Source: Limosilactobacillus oris (GTDB lineage Bacteria > Bacillota > Bacilli > Lactobacillales > Lactobacillaceae). From it: a stretch of 64,000 bases of DNA. The stretch lies in contig NZ_CP104398.1 in assembly GCF_025311495.1 (NCBI RefSeq), positions 1,054,001 to 1,118,000 of the forward strand, in the 5' to 3' direction. The notes below the pieces were generated by a model. That model had not been told where the DNA came from, made no database searches, and saw only the letters and a program-made list of their open reading frames with translations. Numbering within the stretch: position 1 is the stretch's first letter; every line of letters starts with the position of its first letter. Below, piece by piece: positions 1 through 8,191 of the stretch. Position numbers and translations under genes: made by a program.

Positions 1-2675
1 GCTGGGTTGTACTTAACGGTCAACTCAACTTGTTTGGTGATGGTTGAACCATCTGGGAAGGTGATTAGAACATTTTCGGTGTAGTCACCGGCATGTTGAG
101 CGTCGTTGTTAGCCTTGGTTGGGTTTGCCCAGCTGATCTTGGTGCCTTCTGGTAAGACGTCACCAGGCATGGCAGCTAAGTTCATGAACATATTAGTGAT
201 GGCACTGTTTTCACGGTGTGGTGCGAATTGGTTGTCAAGACTTAGACTTGGCAATTGATCGCCTTCGTTGATTGTGAAGTGATCCTGAGTGAGCTTGACT
301 TGTGATCCGTATTGTTGAGCGTCACTGATTAAATGGGCAGCAGCGTCATCATAAGCATTCTTCTTGGCTTGGAAGTTAGCTTTAGCCTTGTCGAGTTGGT
401 CGTGAGCCGCATTGGCGTTAGCCTTAGCTGTGTCAAGCTTAGTTTGGGCACTGTTAAGAACATCTTTAGCTTGCTTGAGCTGATCAGTCTTTTGGCTGAG
501 CAAGTCGTCAGCAGCCTTGGCATTGTCCTGTGCCTGCTTGAGTAATGTCTGTGCGTTTTGTAAGTCATTAAGCTTTTGAGTCAACTTTTGAACGCTATCT
601 TGCTTGGCCTTTAGATCAGTTTGGGCTTGCTTGAGGGCTGATTGGGCTTGGTCAAGTCGGTCTTGACTGTCCTTAACGGCTTGGTTAGCGGTGTCTAGCT
701 TTTGTTGGTCTTGCGCTAATTTGTTCTGGGCGTCGTGAAGCGCTTGTTCCTTGACAGTCCGGTTTTGGCTGGCTTCTTGAGCCACCTTTTGGGCTTGGGT
801 CAACTTTTGAGTGGCAGTTTGAACGTTATTTTGAGCTGTTTGGTAAGCCGATTGAGCGTTCTTTAATTCGTTCTTAGCGTTAGCTAACTTGTCTTGAGCA
901 GCCTTTTCAGCTTTTTGAGTCTTTGTTAAGACCGCCTTAGCAGCGTTCAAGTTTTGAACAGTCGTGTCATGAGCGGACTTAGCATTATTTAATGCAGTCT
1001 TAGCCTGATCAAGGGCCGTTTGCGCTTGGCTGGTAGCTGTTTCTAAGTCAGTGAGATCTTGTGATGGTGTGGATGGGGTGTCAACTGTGTTGATGAATGA
1101 TAGTCCGCCACCGCCAGTAGTGCTTCCGGTTCCAACAAAGATTGTGTGATCTGTTTGGTCGGTTCCTAGAGTTAACGGATATGATGCGAAGTGGAGGTCT
1201 TTTCCTTGAATGACACCTTGTGCGTTGAATGGATCACCTGTTAACACAAGTGCGAGGTGGTATTCTTTAAAGTCACTTAGTCGTAAAGCGTGTGGTGTTC
1301 CGTTTCCGACAAGAGTGGTTTTGTATGGTTGGGATCCTACAAGGATGTCGTTGTTGTATCGACTGTATGTGTTGTTGAAGTCCATTGATAGTGTGTTCTT
1401 CATGGCTTCGATTCCAGCTAAATCAGTAGCAGCAATCCGACTCTTAAAGCCGAGAGCTTGGTGGACTGCATTCATCGCAGCGGCAATCAATTGGCTGGTT
1501 TCAGTGCCGATCCATTGCTGGTTAGTTACTGATTCGGTGGCAGCTTGTGCCATTGATTTGGCAACGTTTGTTTCGTTACTGAGAATGGTGCTGTTATCGC
1601 GAGCAGTTGGGCGGTAGTAAATCGTGATACCGTTCTTCATTGCGTTGAGATTGGCGTCACTGTGGTCACCGTTGCGCCATGCTTGGGCCGCTGTCTTGGC
1701 TGCGTTGGTAGCGGTAACGGTAATGCCTAATGATGCTGGGTCTGGCATATTTGCACTTTCATTAGCTTGTTTAGCAGCATTTAATTTATTTTGCGCATTA
1801 GTTAATGCCGTTTGCTTAGCGTTAACGTCGTTTTGTGCTTGGTCTAATGCCGTCTTGGCATTTTGTTCGCTTTCAGCCTTGCTGTTAACGTCAGCTTGGG
1901 CAGTCTTGACACTGTCTTGGGCTTGATTGACTTCACTTTGGGCTGTTTGAACGTCATCGTTCTTTTGACTGACGGCATCTTGAGCCGTCTTTTCGGCGTT
2001 TTGGGCCTTGGTTAAATCAGCTTGGGCTTGGGCGACATCATTTTGAGCACCTTGTTGGTCCAGGCTGCGCTCAGCCTGTGATACGGCCTGCTGATCGTTT
2101 TCGACGGTTTGTTGAGCTTGCTTAGCTTGGGCTTGGCTCTGGCTTAGATCAGCCTGAGCGCTCTTTACGTCACCCTGCTTGTCTTGCACTGCATTCCCAG
2201 CTGCTTTTTCAGCTGTTTGGGCGGTTTGTACATCAGCTTGGGCTTGACTGATCGCTTCAGGTGTAGCAGCCTGCGCATTGGTTTGTGCTTGGCTGAGGGC
2301 TTGCTGAGCACGTTCTGATGCTTGTTGAGCGTTGTTAACTGCTGTTTGAGCCGTTTGAACAGCTTGACGATCAGTGTTAACTTGAGCAGTTGCCTGGTTA
2401 ACTTGACTGTCAGTTTGATCAGCCTTGCTTTGGGCGTCATTCATTGCACTTTGAGCGTCTTTCATGGCGTTGCCGGCAGCTTGTGCCTTGTCTTGTGCTT
2501 GTTCTTGTGCAGTCTTAACGACTTCTGATTGGTTGTTAGTCGTTGTTTGGCTGTCACTTGCTGAGTTAATCGTATCGGCATGTGCAGTGTTAGTGGCAGC
2601 TAGTGCTCCACCAGTAACGGCAGCAGCGGCTGCGGCTAAAGCAACGGCCTTTTTATTTGAATGTAATGTGGTCAT
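1..2675 (-). CDS. SEC10/PgrA-type coiled-coil surface protein (3' end outside window)
   Basis: About 891 codons are open to the window edge with no stop. Residues 1-35 are a Sec signal peptide: a basic start, an Ala-rich core and an A-H-A/D cleavage site. Residues ~36-305 are Ala/Gln/Asp-rich heptads (AQ-x-A repeats), a long coiled coil. Residues ~308-530 form a globular block resembling the SEC10/PgrA surface-exclusion region, followed by a second coiled coil to ~785 and the start of a Rib/alpha-like wall repeat (LPEGTKISW...GDYTENVLITFPDGS). An LPXTG end is expected to the left but is not seen. The start is set by GGGGGAG 12 nt upstream of ATG. Family knowledge: PrgA of enterococcal conjugative plasmids limits donor-donor contact; lactobacillal relatives are mostly uncharacterised stalk or adhesion proteins. 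Here an adhesive or shielding role is inference. Confidence 0.8.
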   Translation of the reverse strand, partial: MTTLHSNKKAVALAAAAAAVTGGALAATNTAHADTINSASDSQTTTNNQSEVVKTAQEQAQDKAQAAGNAMKDAQSAMNDAQSKADQTDSQVNQATAQVNTDRQAVQTAQTAVNNAQQASERAQQALSQAQTNAQAATPEAISQAQADVQTAQTAEKAAGNAVQDKQGDVKSAQADLSQSQAQAKQAQQTVENDQQAVSQAERSLDQQGAQNDVAQAQADLTKAQNAEKTAQDAVSQKNDDVQTAQSEVNQAQDSVKTAQADVNSKAESEQNAKTALDQAQNDVNAKQTALTNAQNKLNAAKQANESANMPDPASLGITVTATNAAKTAAQAWRNGDHSDANLNAMKNGITIYYRPTARDNSTILSNETNVAKSMAQAATESVTNQQWIGTETSQLIAAAMNAVHQALGFKSRIAATDLAGIEAMKNTLSMDFNNTYSRYNNDILVGSQPYKTTLVGNGTPHALRLSDFKEYHLALVLTGDPFNAQGVIQGKDLHFASYPLTLGTDQTDHTIFVGTGSTTGGGGLSFINTVDTPSTPSQDLTDLETATSQAQTALDQAKTALNNAKSAHDTTVQNLNAAKAVLTKTQKAEKAAQDKLANAKNELKNAQSAYQTAQNNVQTATQKLTQAQKVAQEASQNRTVKEQALHDAQNKLAQDQQKLDTANQAVKDSQDRLDQAQSALKQAQTDLKAKQDSVQKLTQKLNDLQNAQTLLKQAQDNAKAADDLLSQKTDQLKQAKDVLNSAQTKLDTAKANANAAHDQLDKAKANFQAKKNAYDDAAAHLISDAQQYGSQVKLTQDHFTINEGDQLPSLSLDNQFAPHRENSAITNMFMNLAAMPGDVLPEGTKISWANPTKANNDAQHAGDYTENVLITFPDGSTITKQVELTVKYNP

Positions 2676-2764
2676 GATTTGTAATTCTCCCCCATTTCGT
2701 TATTATCAAATTAAATTATATTAGTCTTTAGAAAGTAAATGTCCGAATTTCAGAAATCTGATAA

Positions 2765-3082
2765 TTATTTCAAGTTACTACTTGAGCGCTTTATCCGCGT
2801 TACTTTTACATGACCGTTAATATCATCACGTCGTAGTACTAATTCTCCCTTAAGGTTGAATGCAAATGAAACATCATCCTTATGATTTTCTGAGTTAAGG
2901 AAAGTAAAAATATCGCCTTTAATACTGGTATTCATCGCGGTTTCACTGAACTTTTGCCAAGGTCCCATTCTAAGTACAACAGGAGCAGAATTGAGATTAG
3001 TAATCAACTCTAATGTTTCTTTTCTTATACGCTGTTGAAGTTCACCTCGGGTTAACTGCTTATTTGGTTTATGTTTACTCAT
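2765..3082 (-). CDS. uncharacterised 105-aa cytosolic protein of the surface locus
   Basis: A small basic protein with no signal peptide or membrane segment. The N-terminal ~30 residues look helical and charged; the rest alternates short hydrophobic strands (IKGDIFTFL, VSFAFNLKGELVLRR), suggesting a small beta-rich fold. AGAGGA lies 8 nt upstream of ATG. It sits 29 bp downstream of the broken LPXTG gene and 89 bp upstream of the SEC10/PgrA gene on the same strand, so the three are probably co-transcribed. Its place between two surface-protein genes recalls PrgU-type small regulators beside prgA/prgB on enterococcal plasmids. That comparison rests on position only, not on recognised homology. 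Confidence 0.6.
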   Translation of the reverse strand: MSKHKPNKQLTRGELQQRIRKETLELITNLNSAPVVLRMGPWQKFSETAMNTSIKGDIFTFLNSENHKDDVSFAFNLKGELVLRRDDINGHVKVTRIKRSSSNLK

Positions 3083-3111
3083 TAACGTGTCCTCTTATAT
3101 TGAATAGATAC

Positions 3112-3912
3112 CTAATTCTTTCGACGTACACTGACTAAACCAAACATACCTAACATAGTAGCTAGGCCAAGAGCAATGAAACCATTACTGTTATTGCTTC
3201 CGGTTTGTGGTAATTTCCCGTTGTTAAGGTCAGAGCGCTTTGGAGTATTGTTGTTGCCAACTTCATTAGCAACTGACTTTACGTTATTGTTTGTAACCGC
3301 AGTTTGAGAACCATTTTCGCTAGGTGCAACGGTGACGTTGTGATCAGCCTTAGTTTGACCTTGATTACCACTTGGTTGAGTGGATGGCTGTTGGTCGTTA
3401 GGCTTTATTGTCGGCGTTAGTTTGCGCTTGTGCTTGCTGTACAGCTTGATCGGTTTGGGCTTGTTGCTTTACCGCGTTGTCATAGTCGTTCTGTGCCTTG
3501 CTTGCTTCAGCTTGGGATTGAGTAACTTCAGCTTGTGTGTTTTGTTCGGCAGTAGTTGCTGATTGGACCTTTTGAGAAGCAGCAGCAACGTCAGCTTGAG
3601 CAGAATCAACGTTGCCCTGTGCGGTAGTGTTCTTAGCACTAGCTTGAGCAAGATTGCTTTGTGCTTCAGTATTAGTCTTTTGGGCATTAGCGAGAGCTTC
3701 CCGGCTGGCGTCTTGCTGACTCTTTAGGTTACTAACTTGTGAATCTTGAGTTTGATTAGTAGTATCAGTTTGGGTATTAACGGTATCAGCATGAATATTG
3801 CCTGTCACTGCCATTGTTCCACCGGTAACGCCGGCTGCAGCGAGTGTAGAAAGTGTAAGTTTAGTTTTGAAGGTTATTTTTTATTGTCTTTTTTGGATTT
3901 GGTTGCTTGCAT
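3112..3912 (-). pseudogene. small LPXTG coiled-coil surface protein, two compensating frameshifts
   Basis: Starting at ATG 3912 (GGGGGA 10 nt upstream), the frame reads MQATKSKKDNKK and then stops. Adding one A in the six-A run (3877-3882) continues it as KKITFKTKLTLSTLAAAG... and a normal signal peptide ending in H-A-D. Translation then stays open through ~130 residues of Ala/Gln/Thr coiled coil until a stop at 3398. Removing one A near 3404-3406 joins it to KPNDQQPSTQP..., a Pro/Asn-rich wall spanner, LPQTGSNNSN, a hydrophobic segment and RRKN. Net frame is restored, giving a ~266-aa sortase substrate. As written it cannot be made intact. It could be a pseudogene, a homopolymer phase switch, or paired sequence errors. 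Confidence 0.75.
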
Positions 3913-3978
3913 GGTAATATATCCCCCAATTCATCATATTTAATAGCATATTTATAATCAGTTTTATGATACCGCAAA

Positions 3979-4013
3979 CTATACGGATACGTATAGCTAA
4001 GATTATACGTATA
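3979..4013. promoter_or_regulatory. paired palindromes, likely operators of the divergent XRE regulator
   Basis: The gap between the LPXTG gene (leftward) and the XRE gene (rightward) carries CTATACG-GATA-CGTATAG (3979-3996) and, 7 bp on, the perfect palindrome TATACGTATA (4004-4013). Both share the TATACG half site. Tandem dyads of one half-site type between a regulator and a divergent target are the usual layout for XRE autoregulation. Binding is inferred, not shown. Confidence 0.5.
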
Positions 4014-4065
4014 CGCTCTTAAAACGAATATCAAGGTTTCATACGATTAAGTAAAAAAAGGTCGT

Positions 4066-4443
4066 ATGAAAATGATTGATATTAAAGCCGTTGGTGCCAA
4101 CATTGCCGACATCAGGCGTAAAAATAACCTAACACAAGAACAGCTAGCAGAGTTGGCAGGCCTTTCAACCAACTATATTGCACGTGTTGAGCGTGGCGAA
4201 ATACAGAATTTTAGTGCCATCAATATGTTGAGGATTGCAGCAGCTTTGGATGTTAGTATTGACGAACTAGCTGAAGGCGCTCATGAAAAAGAAAAACTAA
4301 AGTCCAAGCCACACCGCAAAGAATTAAATAAGTTGTTAGATCAGATGGGACACGAAACTAGCGAATTGCTATCGCAATCATTCATTAAGACAATTCACTT
4401 AATCCAGGATAATAATTCAAAGCATGAAAAAAGCGGCAAGTAG
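4066..4443 (+). CDS. XRE-family DNA-binding regulator
   Basis: A 125-aa protein. Residues ~9-62 are a Cro/CI-type helix-turn-helix: LTQEQLAELAGLS, then TNYIARVERGE as the recognition helix, then the INMLRIAAALDV packing helix. The C-terminal ~60 residues are charged and helical, probably for dimerisation. AAAGGT lies just upstream of the first of two close ATGs. It is transcribed divergently from the LPXTG/105-aa/SEC10 cluster with dyads between them, so it most likely controls itself and that cluster. The sign of control cannot be read from sequence. Confidence 0.85.
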   Translation: MKMIDIKAVGANIADIRRKNNLTQEQLAELAGLSTNYIARVERGEIQNFSAINMLRIAAALDVSIDELAEGAHEKEKLKSKPHRKELNKLLDQMGHETSELLSQSFIKTIHLIQDNNSKHEKSGK

Positions 4444-4464
4444 CATTCAAAACTACTTGCCGCT
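4432..4464 (+). terminator. hairpin terminator overlapping the XRE stop codon
   Basis: AGCGGCAAGTAG (4432-4443, containing the TAG stop) pairs perfectly with CTACTTGCCGCT (4453-4464) across a 9-nt loop. The downstream tract is AT-rich (ATATTAATTA) rather than a clean U run, so termination may be moderate. Confidence 0.6.
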
Positions 4465-4565
4465 ATATTAATTACACAGTTGGATAAGATTGGGGCATTC
4501 CCCAATAAGAACGTTTTTTAATCATCCTCACGTTCCGCTTATAATCAGCGATTTCAAGGGTCTAC

Positions 4566-4633
4566 TTTTTACGCAGTTATTAAATTGTGCGTAAAAATTT
4601 GAACTATTCGTATTCAATTGAAGATGGCCCTTT
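4566..4633. other. att-like junction: duplicate of the guaA 3' end beside an inverted repeat
   Basis: Read on the minus strand, 4633-4604 encodes K-G-P-S-S-I-E-Y-E-stop; the real GuaA ends [13 protein letters not shown] at 9683. The shared DNA is ATTCGTATTC(A/G)ATTG at 4606-4620 and 9685-9699. No GuaA-like sequence continues upstream of these codons here. Next to it is a 10-bp inverted repeat TTTTTACGCA (4566-4575) / TGCGTAAAAA (4588-4597). A partial guaA tail in direct orientation 5.1 kb from the intact gene is the footprint expected of site-specific integration at the guaA 3' end. Confidence 0.6.
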
Positions 4634-4674
4634 ATCATCCCTATAATATCGGCATTTCTAGAGTCATTCCCTAT

Positions 4675-4696
4675 TTTTGGTAGGGTTTTGGTAGGG
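4675..4696. repeat. 22-bp direct repeat, left copy (two tandem TTTTGGTAGGG)
   Basis: Two tandem copies of the 11-mer TTTTGGTAGGG. An identical 22-bp block occurs at 9572-9593 in the same orientation. The copies lie ~55 bp and ~92 bp inside the two guaA-tail sequences. Their position fits arm-type recombinase sites or ends of an integrated element (inference). Confidence 0.75.
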
Positions 4697-4700
4697 TCAG

Positions 4701-5321
4701 TTATTTCGTTGAGTGCAGATGTTGATTGCCATTAAAAGCCAACCTATTCTCCTTGGCTTTTTTGAAGACGATATTACCTTCCATTTTATCAGCAATGCTT
4801 TCATCATTACGCGGCCACAAATGTGAAATGATGATATCTTTACCATCTTCGTCACAGTCATTACACTTATAGCTTTCTTGGTATAAATTCACACAATATA
4901 ACTCGGCTGGCTTCAGCCGGACTTCACGGCTATACAAATGATTACCAATCTTTTTCATCTGTTCATGGCACTTTGGACAATCCTCATTAGTTAAATGAAT
5001 CGTCTTATCTACTTGAGGTAACCTATCCAAAAAAGCGGTCCGCTGACCAGAAACCTTGGCTTTCCGATGACGCACCACTTGTTTTTTCTGCTTTTCAATC
5101 ACTTCCGTGATTGAAACATTAGAATCTTGCAGCTGAGCTAGTTCATCATCACTAAACAGTGATTGCTGACCATCAACTACGGACTCAATTACTTCAGTTT
5201 TTTTCCCAAACATTTGGTTTTGTTGAAGCTTAATAATCGCTGTCAACTTATTAACCTGGTCCTTTAAAGCCTTGATTTGCTGCTTAAGCTCTCGATTCTC
5301 CTCTACTAAACTCTTACTCAT
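4701..5321 (-). pseudogene. tnpC: truncated IS66 transposase TnpC
   Basis: 206 residues, against roughly 500 in complete family members. It keeps the N-terminal leucine-zipper-like coiled coil (residues ~1-50), the linker, and the zinc-binding region with CPKCHEQ and CNDCDEDGKD (residues ~115-165). It loses the whole DDE catalytic domain. After ...DESIADKMEG the last ~22 residues do not look like IS66, so a deletion has fused it to other sequence that reads on to a chance stop beside the 22-bp direct repeat. Confidence 0.8.
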
Positions 5322-5392
5322 AGTACGTCACCTCCCTTTAAATTATTCTTCGGTAATTATATCAAAGAACAACGATTTTAAACAGAGGTAAT

Positions 5393-5749
5393 TCAATAAA
5401 AGGTACCTGGTTGGGCTGCTTTGATCCGACGAACTGGCAACGGGTTTAATCCTTTCAATAACCAATCCAATTGCCTAGCTAATAACTCTTTAGCTTCACT
5501 ACTATGTCTTGGCCAGCTCAAATGACCATTCTCAAAACGCTTATAGAGTAAAATAAAGCCTTCACCGTCCCAAAGTAACCCTTTGAACCGATCATTACGT
5601 GACCCACAAAAGAGGAACAGAGAATTATCGTATAACTCTAGTCCATAGTTTTCCGCGATAACCATCGCCAGCCCATCAATTCCTTTACGTAAATCAGTTT
5701 TCCCGCAAACTAGATAAACATGGTCTGGATCGTGCCAGTTAATGAGCAT
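5393..5749 (-). CDS. tnpB: IS66 accessory protein TnpB
   Basis: 118 aa, full length for the IS66 Orf2 family. It has the characteristic opening (VYLVCGKTDLRKGIDGLAMV), the central LFLFCGSRNDRFKGLLWDGEGF block and the WPRHSSEAKEL region. Start ATG 5749 overlaps the end of tnpA, implying translational coupling. The protein is needed for IS66 transposition but its biochemical role is unsettled. Confidence 0.9.
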   Translation of the reverse strand: MLINWHDPDHVYLVCGKTDLRKGIDGLAMVIAENYGLELYDNSLFLFCGSRNDRFKGLLWDGEGFILLYKRFENGHLSWPRHSSEAKELLARQLDWLLKGLNPLPVRRIKAAQPGTFY

Positions 5750-5927
5750 AATGCACCACAGCCTTTACAATCTCGGCCGCAAGGCTGGGATTGGTGCCTT
5801 TGAAAATTGTTAATTGGATATTTCCAGCTTTCATTTTAACGACTGGCCGCGATGAAATTTTGGCCTTACTAACCGGCTTACCTTTGGCTTTGAAAACGGG
5901 TGCCACAATATCATGCTTCTCTTCCAT
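5739..5927 (-). CDS. tnpA: IS66 accessory protein TnpA
   Basis: A 62-aa basic protein in the tnpA position of IS66, preceded by AGGAGGA (~8 nt before ATG). It is shorter than many TnpA proteins and the usual helix-turn-helix is not obvious, so assignment rests mainly on order and overlap with tnpB. A short inverted repeat TACTGAA/TTCAGTA lies just upstream (5943-5965). Confidence 0.7.
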   Translation of the reverse strand: MEEKHDIVAPVFKAKGKPVSKAKISSRPVVKMKAGNIQLTIFKGTNPSLAAEIVKAVVHYAH

Positions 5928-6149
5928 AAAGAAATCCTCCTGTACTGAATCTTATGTCTTCAGTATAGGGGGATTGGTCGACCGCGCCTAGACGTATCGT
6001 TATTGACTGCTTACACATAACCACTTCGTATGGGCTAGACTATTTAGTTTATTAGCCATATTTATAAAACCTCTTTTCCCTTATTCGATTTTGGCTTGAA
6101 CACCTACATCTTAAGACAAAAGAGGTCTTATTTATATAATTTTTATCGC

Positions 6150-6174
6150 CCACCCGCATAGCAGGTGGTTTTTT
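6150..6174 (+). terminator. rho-independent terminator with U6 tract
   Basis: Stem CCACC/GGTGG with a 9-nt loop followed by TTTTTT. It faces rightward although no rightward gene remains to its left, so it is probably left over from a deleted gene. Confidence 0.5.
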
Positions 6175-6231
6175 GTTTCGTGCACTCGCTTCGCTCACGC
6201 ACTCAACTAGGTCTAAAGACATTAATCAAAT

Positions 6232-6252
6232 CTGTTTGCTGAAAGCAAACAG
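6232..6252 (-). terminator. hairpin downstream of multicopper oxidase
   Basis: CTGTTTGC / GCAAACAG, a perfect 8-bp stem with a 5-nt loop, 22 bp past the oxidase stop. On the minus strand it is followed by an AT-rich rather than U-rich tract. Confidence 0.45.
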
Positions 6253-6274
6253 TCTAGGCAATGACAACTAAGAA

Positions 6275-7813
6275 TTACATTTCCATCCCCATTTTTTTAT
6301 AGGATTCCATTCCACCAAGCCAAAGGTCGTCCATCGTTACGCCTCGTTCCTCGGCAAAGGCCATCATTAAGGTCATATGATCCATTAACTGGTATTTCTT
6401 ATCTAGATTTGCTGGATCGACAACCTTAATTTGGGCCATCATTCCGCCATCTTCGTGTTCAATAATGTGGCAGTGGTACATGAAGACTCCTGGAACATGG
6501 TACCAAACCTTGATTACGACATGTTCTCCCGGATTAATGGCAACCGTATCCTTTAAACCAAGCTCGTTTGGGTGAGGAGTTTGACCATCACGGGAAATAA
6601 CCGTAAAGGCCGTACCGTGCATATGATAAGGGTGGATCATTCCTGGAGCGTCATCAGTATTGGTAATATCCCACAACTGAACTTGACCTAGTCGCATTTG
6701 ATAGTCAATCCGATCCATCTTGAACTTCTTACCATTCATTGCCACTTCCTCATCCATCCCATCTAAGGTAACCTTGTGAACCGGCAGTCCTGGGGTTACT
6801 GCTGGGTCCGGAGTAGTAAAGAGCGTAGTCGGTAATTCTCGGTTATCCGGAGTAAAGGACTGGACCCGGAAGCGAACCAAAGGTACATCATCGGAGTAAA
6901 GAGTTACCACATCGCCCGGTTTATAGTTACCAAAATCAACTATGATTTCCATTCGTTCAGCACAGGTAATTAAGACCCGGTTCATCTTAACTGGATGAGG
7001 AAGTAAACTTAAATCACCTGCAACCTGAGTGAATGACAGATCGTCGCTAAAGTGGAGCCGGAATTCCCGTCGGTTAGCACCGTTCAACAGGCGAAGACGA
7101 ACTCGTTGAGTAGTAACGTTAAAATAAGGATTAATTGTCCCGTTAATCATTGGAGTTGGTCCTGCGACCCCATCTGGATCATAGTCTGCCCGGTAATCCC
7201 ATTGGTTATTTTCGTGAAAGCGCCGATCTTGCAGGATAATTGGAAGGTCATCAACACCGTAGTTCCGTGGGAGTGGCAATTGGGCTTCTTGATCGTCTTG
7301 AATAATCGCTGCCGCCGCTAATCCGTGCCAAACCTGTTCGGCAGTTGACGGACATGGATGGGCATGAAGCCAAGTTAAGGCCGCTGGTTGATCAACCTTA
7401 AAGCTAATGTCCCGACTCTGACCAGGGTAAACCGGAGCGTGACAGCCCCCATCCTCAAGCGGGCCAGGAATTGCTAACCCGTGCCAGTGGAAAGTTGTTA
7501 ATTCTGGTAGTTTATTAACTAAGTGGATGTGGGCTGTTTGTCCCTTTTTAAACACCACTGTTTTCCCTAATAAACTAGTGTTATAACCCCAGGTTTTGGT
7601 TTTAGCTCCGGGTAATAGCTGAGTTTCCCCCTCCTGGGCAACAATCGTGTAATAGACATCGTCAGTGGTTTCCTTGTCCGGCGTTAGCAATTCTGGAATC
7701 CGTAGTGGTTGTTGCGAAACAGCCGGTTCTACTAACGGGATGTAACCTCCATCATGATAGTCATACGCCGCTTCATCATAATAGTAATGATCAACTAATT
7801 TTTCCGTTGCCAT
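6275..7813 (-). CDS. multicopper oxidase (laccase-like)
   Basis: 512 aa, three cupredoxin domains with all four copper-ligand motifs: HWHG (109-112), HAH (150-152), HPYHMHG (394-400) and HCHIIEHEDGGMM (447-459), the last holding the type 1 Cys/His/Met ligands. There is no Sec or Tat signal, so it should be cytosolic like other lactobacillal multicopper oxidases. Family members oxidise phenolics, Cu(I) or biogenic amines; the substrate here is unknown. The C-terminal tail is Met-rich (HMTLMM, KKMGMEM), which may help bind copper. An ORF for a 50-aa membrane protein lies 36 bp upstream in the same direction. It sits inside the putative guaA-linked element, so it is likely cargo. Confidence 0.92.
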   Translation of the reverse strand: MATEKLVDHYYYDEAAYDYHDGGYIPLVEPAVSQQPLRIPELLTPDKETTDDVYYTIVAQEGETQLLPGAKTKTWGYNTSLLGKTVVFKKGQTAHIHLVNKLPELTTFHWHGLAIPGPLEDGGCHAPVYPGQSRDISFKVDQPAALTWLHAHPCPSTAEQVWHGLAAAAIIQDDQEAQLPLPRNYGVDDLPIILQDRRFHENNQWDYRADYDPDGVAGPTPMINGTINPYFNVTTQRVRLRLLNGANRREFRLHFSDDLSFTQVAGDLSLLPHPVKMNRVLITCAERMEIIVDFGNYKPGDVVTLYSDDVPLVRFRVQSFTPDNRELPTTLFTTPDPAVTPGLPVHKVTLDGMDEEVAMNGKKFKMDRIDYQMRLGQVQLWDITNTDDAPGMIHPYHMHGTAFTVISRDGQTPHPNELGLKDTVAINPGEHVVIKVWYHVPGVFMYHCHIIEHEDGGMMAQIKVVDPANLDKKYQLMDHMTLMMAFAEERGVTMDDLWLGGMESYKKMGMEM

Positions 7814-7849
7814 AATTAGTCCTCCTCGTCCTTACTAAGTCCGATTGTG

Positions 7850-8002
7850 TTACTTTTTAATACTACTCGCCAACTCTTTAAGCGAGCAGAGGAACATTCC
7901 AATAGCCATCAGGTACATAGCAAGCATCATCTTATTCATAAAGGTTAGAATCAATACAACAATCCAGAAAAGGGGTAATCCCCCTGTGATAACTCTATTC
8001 AT
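7850..8002 (-). CDS. 50-aa membrane protein upstream of the multicopper oxidase
   Basis: ATG 8002 to TAA 7850, with GAAGGAGTG 8-10 nt before the start. The protein begins MNRVITGGLPLFWIVVLIL and has two hydrophobic stretches (residues ~9-22 and ~26-40) around an N-K-M-M turn, then a basic tail ending SIKK. It is probably a two-pass hairpin or a membrane-lying peptide. The strong ribosome site and close spacing to the oxidase suggest a real gene and a shared transcript. I do not recognise a family. Confidence 0.65.
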   Translation of the reverse strand: MNRVITGGLPLFWIVVLILTFMNKMMLAMYLMAIGMFLCSLKELASSIKK

Positions 8003-8191
8003 TTTTAATTTTCACTCCTTCAATAAAAAATTACCATATTTGGCAGTGATTCACAATGATTTTTAGGTTATATAAACTTTTTATTTTGCACTACCATCAA
8101 TTACTGCTACGGACTATTTTGATTGAATCTAAATTATTTTATTTACTTATCACTTGTCTCCCAAAAAATTTTCTTGGTGGATTATAGAATG

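Larger units (their letters stand above)
4701..5927 (-). mobile_element. IS66-family remnant (tnpA-tnpB-truncated tnpC)
   Basis: Three genes in the canonical IS66 order and strand: tnpA (5739-5927), tnpB (5393-5749, overlapping by 11 bp) and tnpC cut short at 4701. The catalytic part of tnpC and the left end of the element are missing. The copy cannot transpose on its own. Confidence 0.8.
5928..6274. other. gene-free junction between IS66 remnant and multicopper oxidase
   Basis: No supportable ORF. It contains an inverted repeat ACCTCTTTT / AAAAGAGGT near 6070-6126, a rightward intrinsic terminator at 6150-6174, a GTGC...GCAC direct/inverted tract near 6180-6203, and the oxidase terminator hairpin at 6232-6252. 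Composition is AT-rich like the rest of the mobile segment. Confidence 0.5.

Noticed and set aside
380-2600. Short near-repeats at regular spacing, at first like a CRISPR or tandem array
   Set aside because: They are degenerate codon repeats (GCT/CAA/GAC) of an Ala/Gln/Asp coiled coil in one open frame; no constant repeat-spacer structure.
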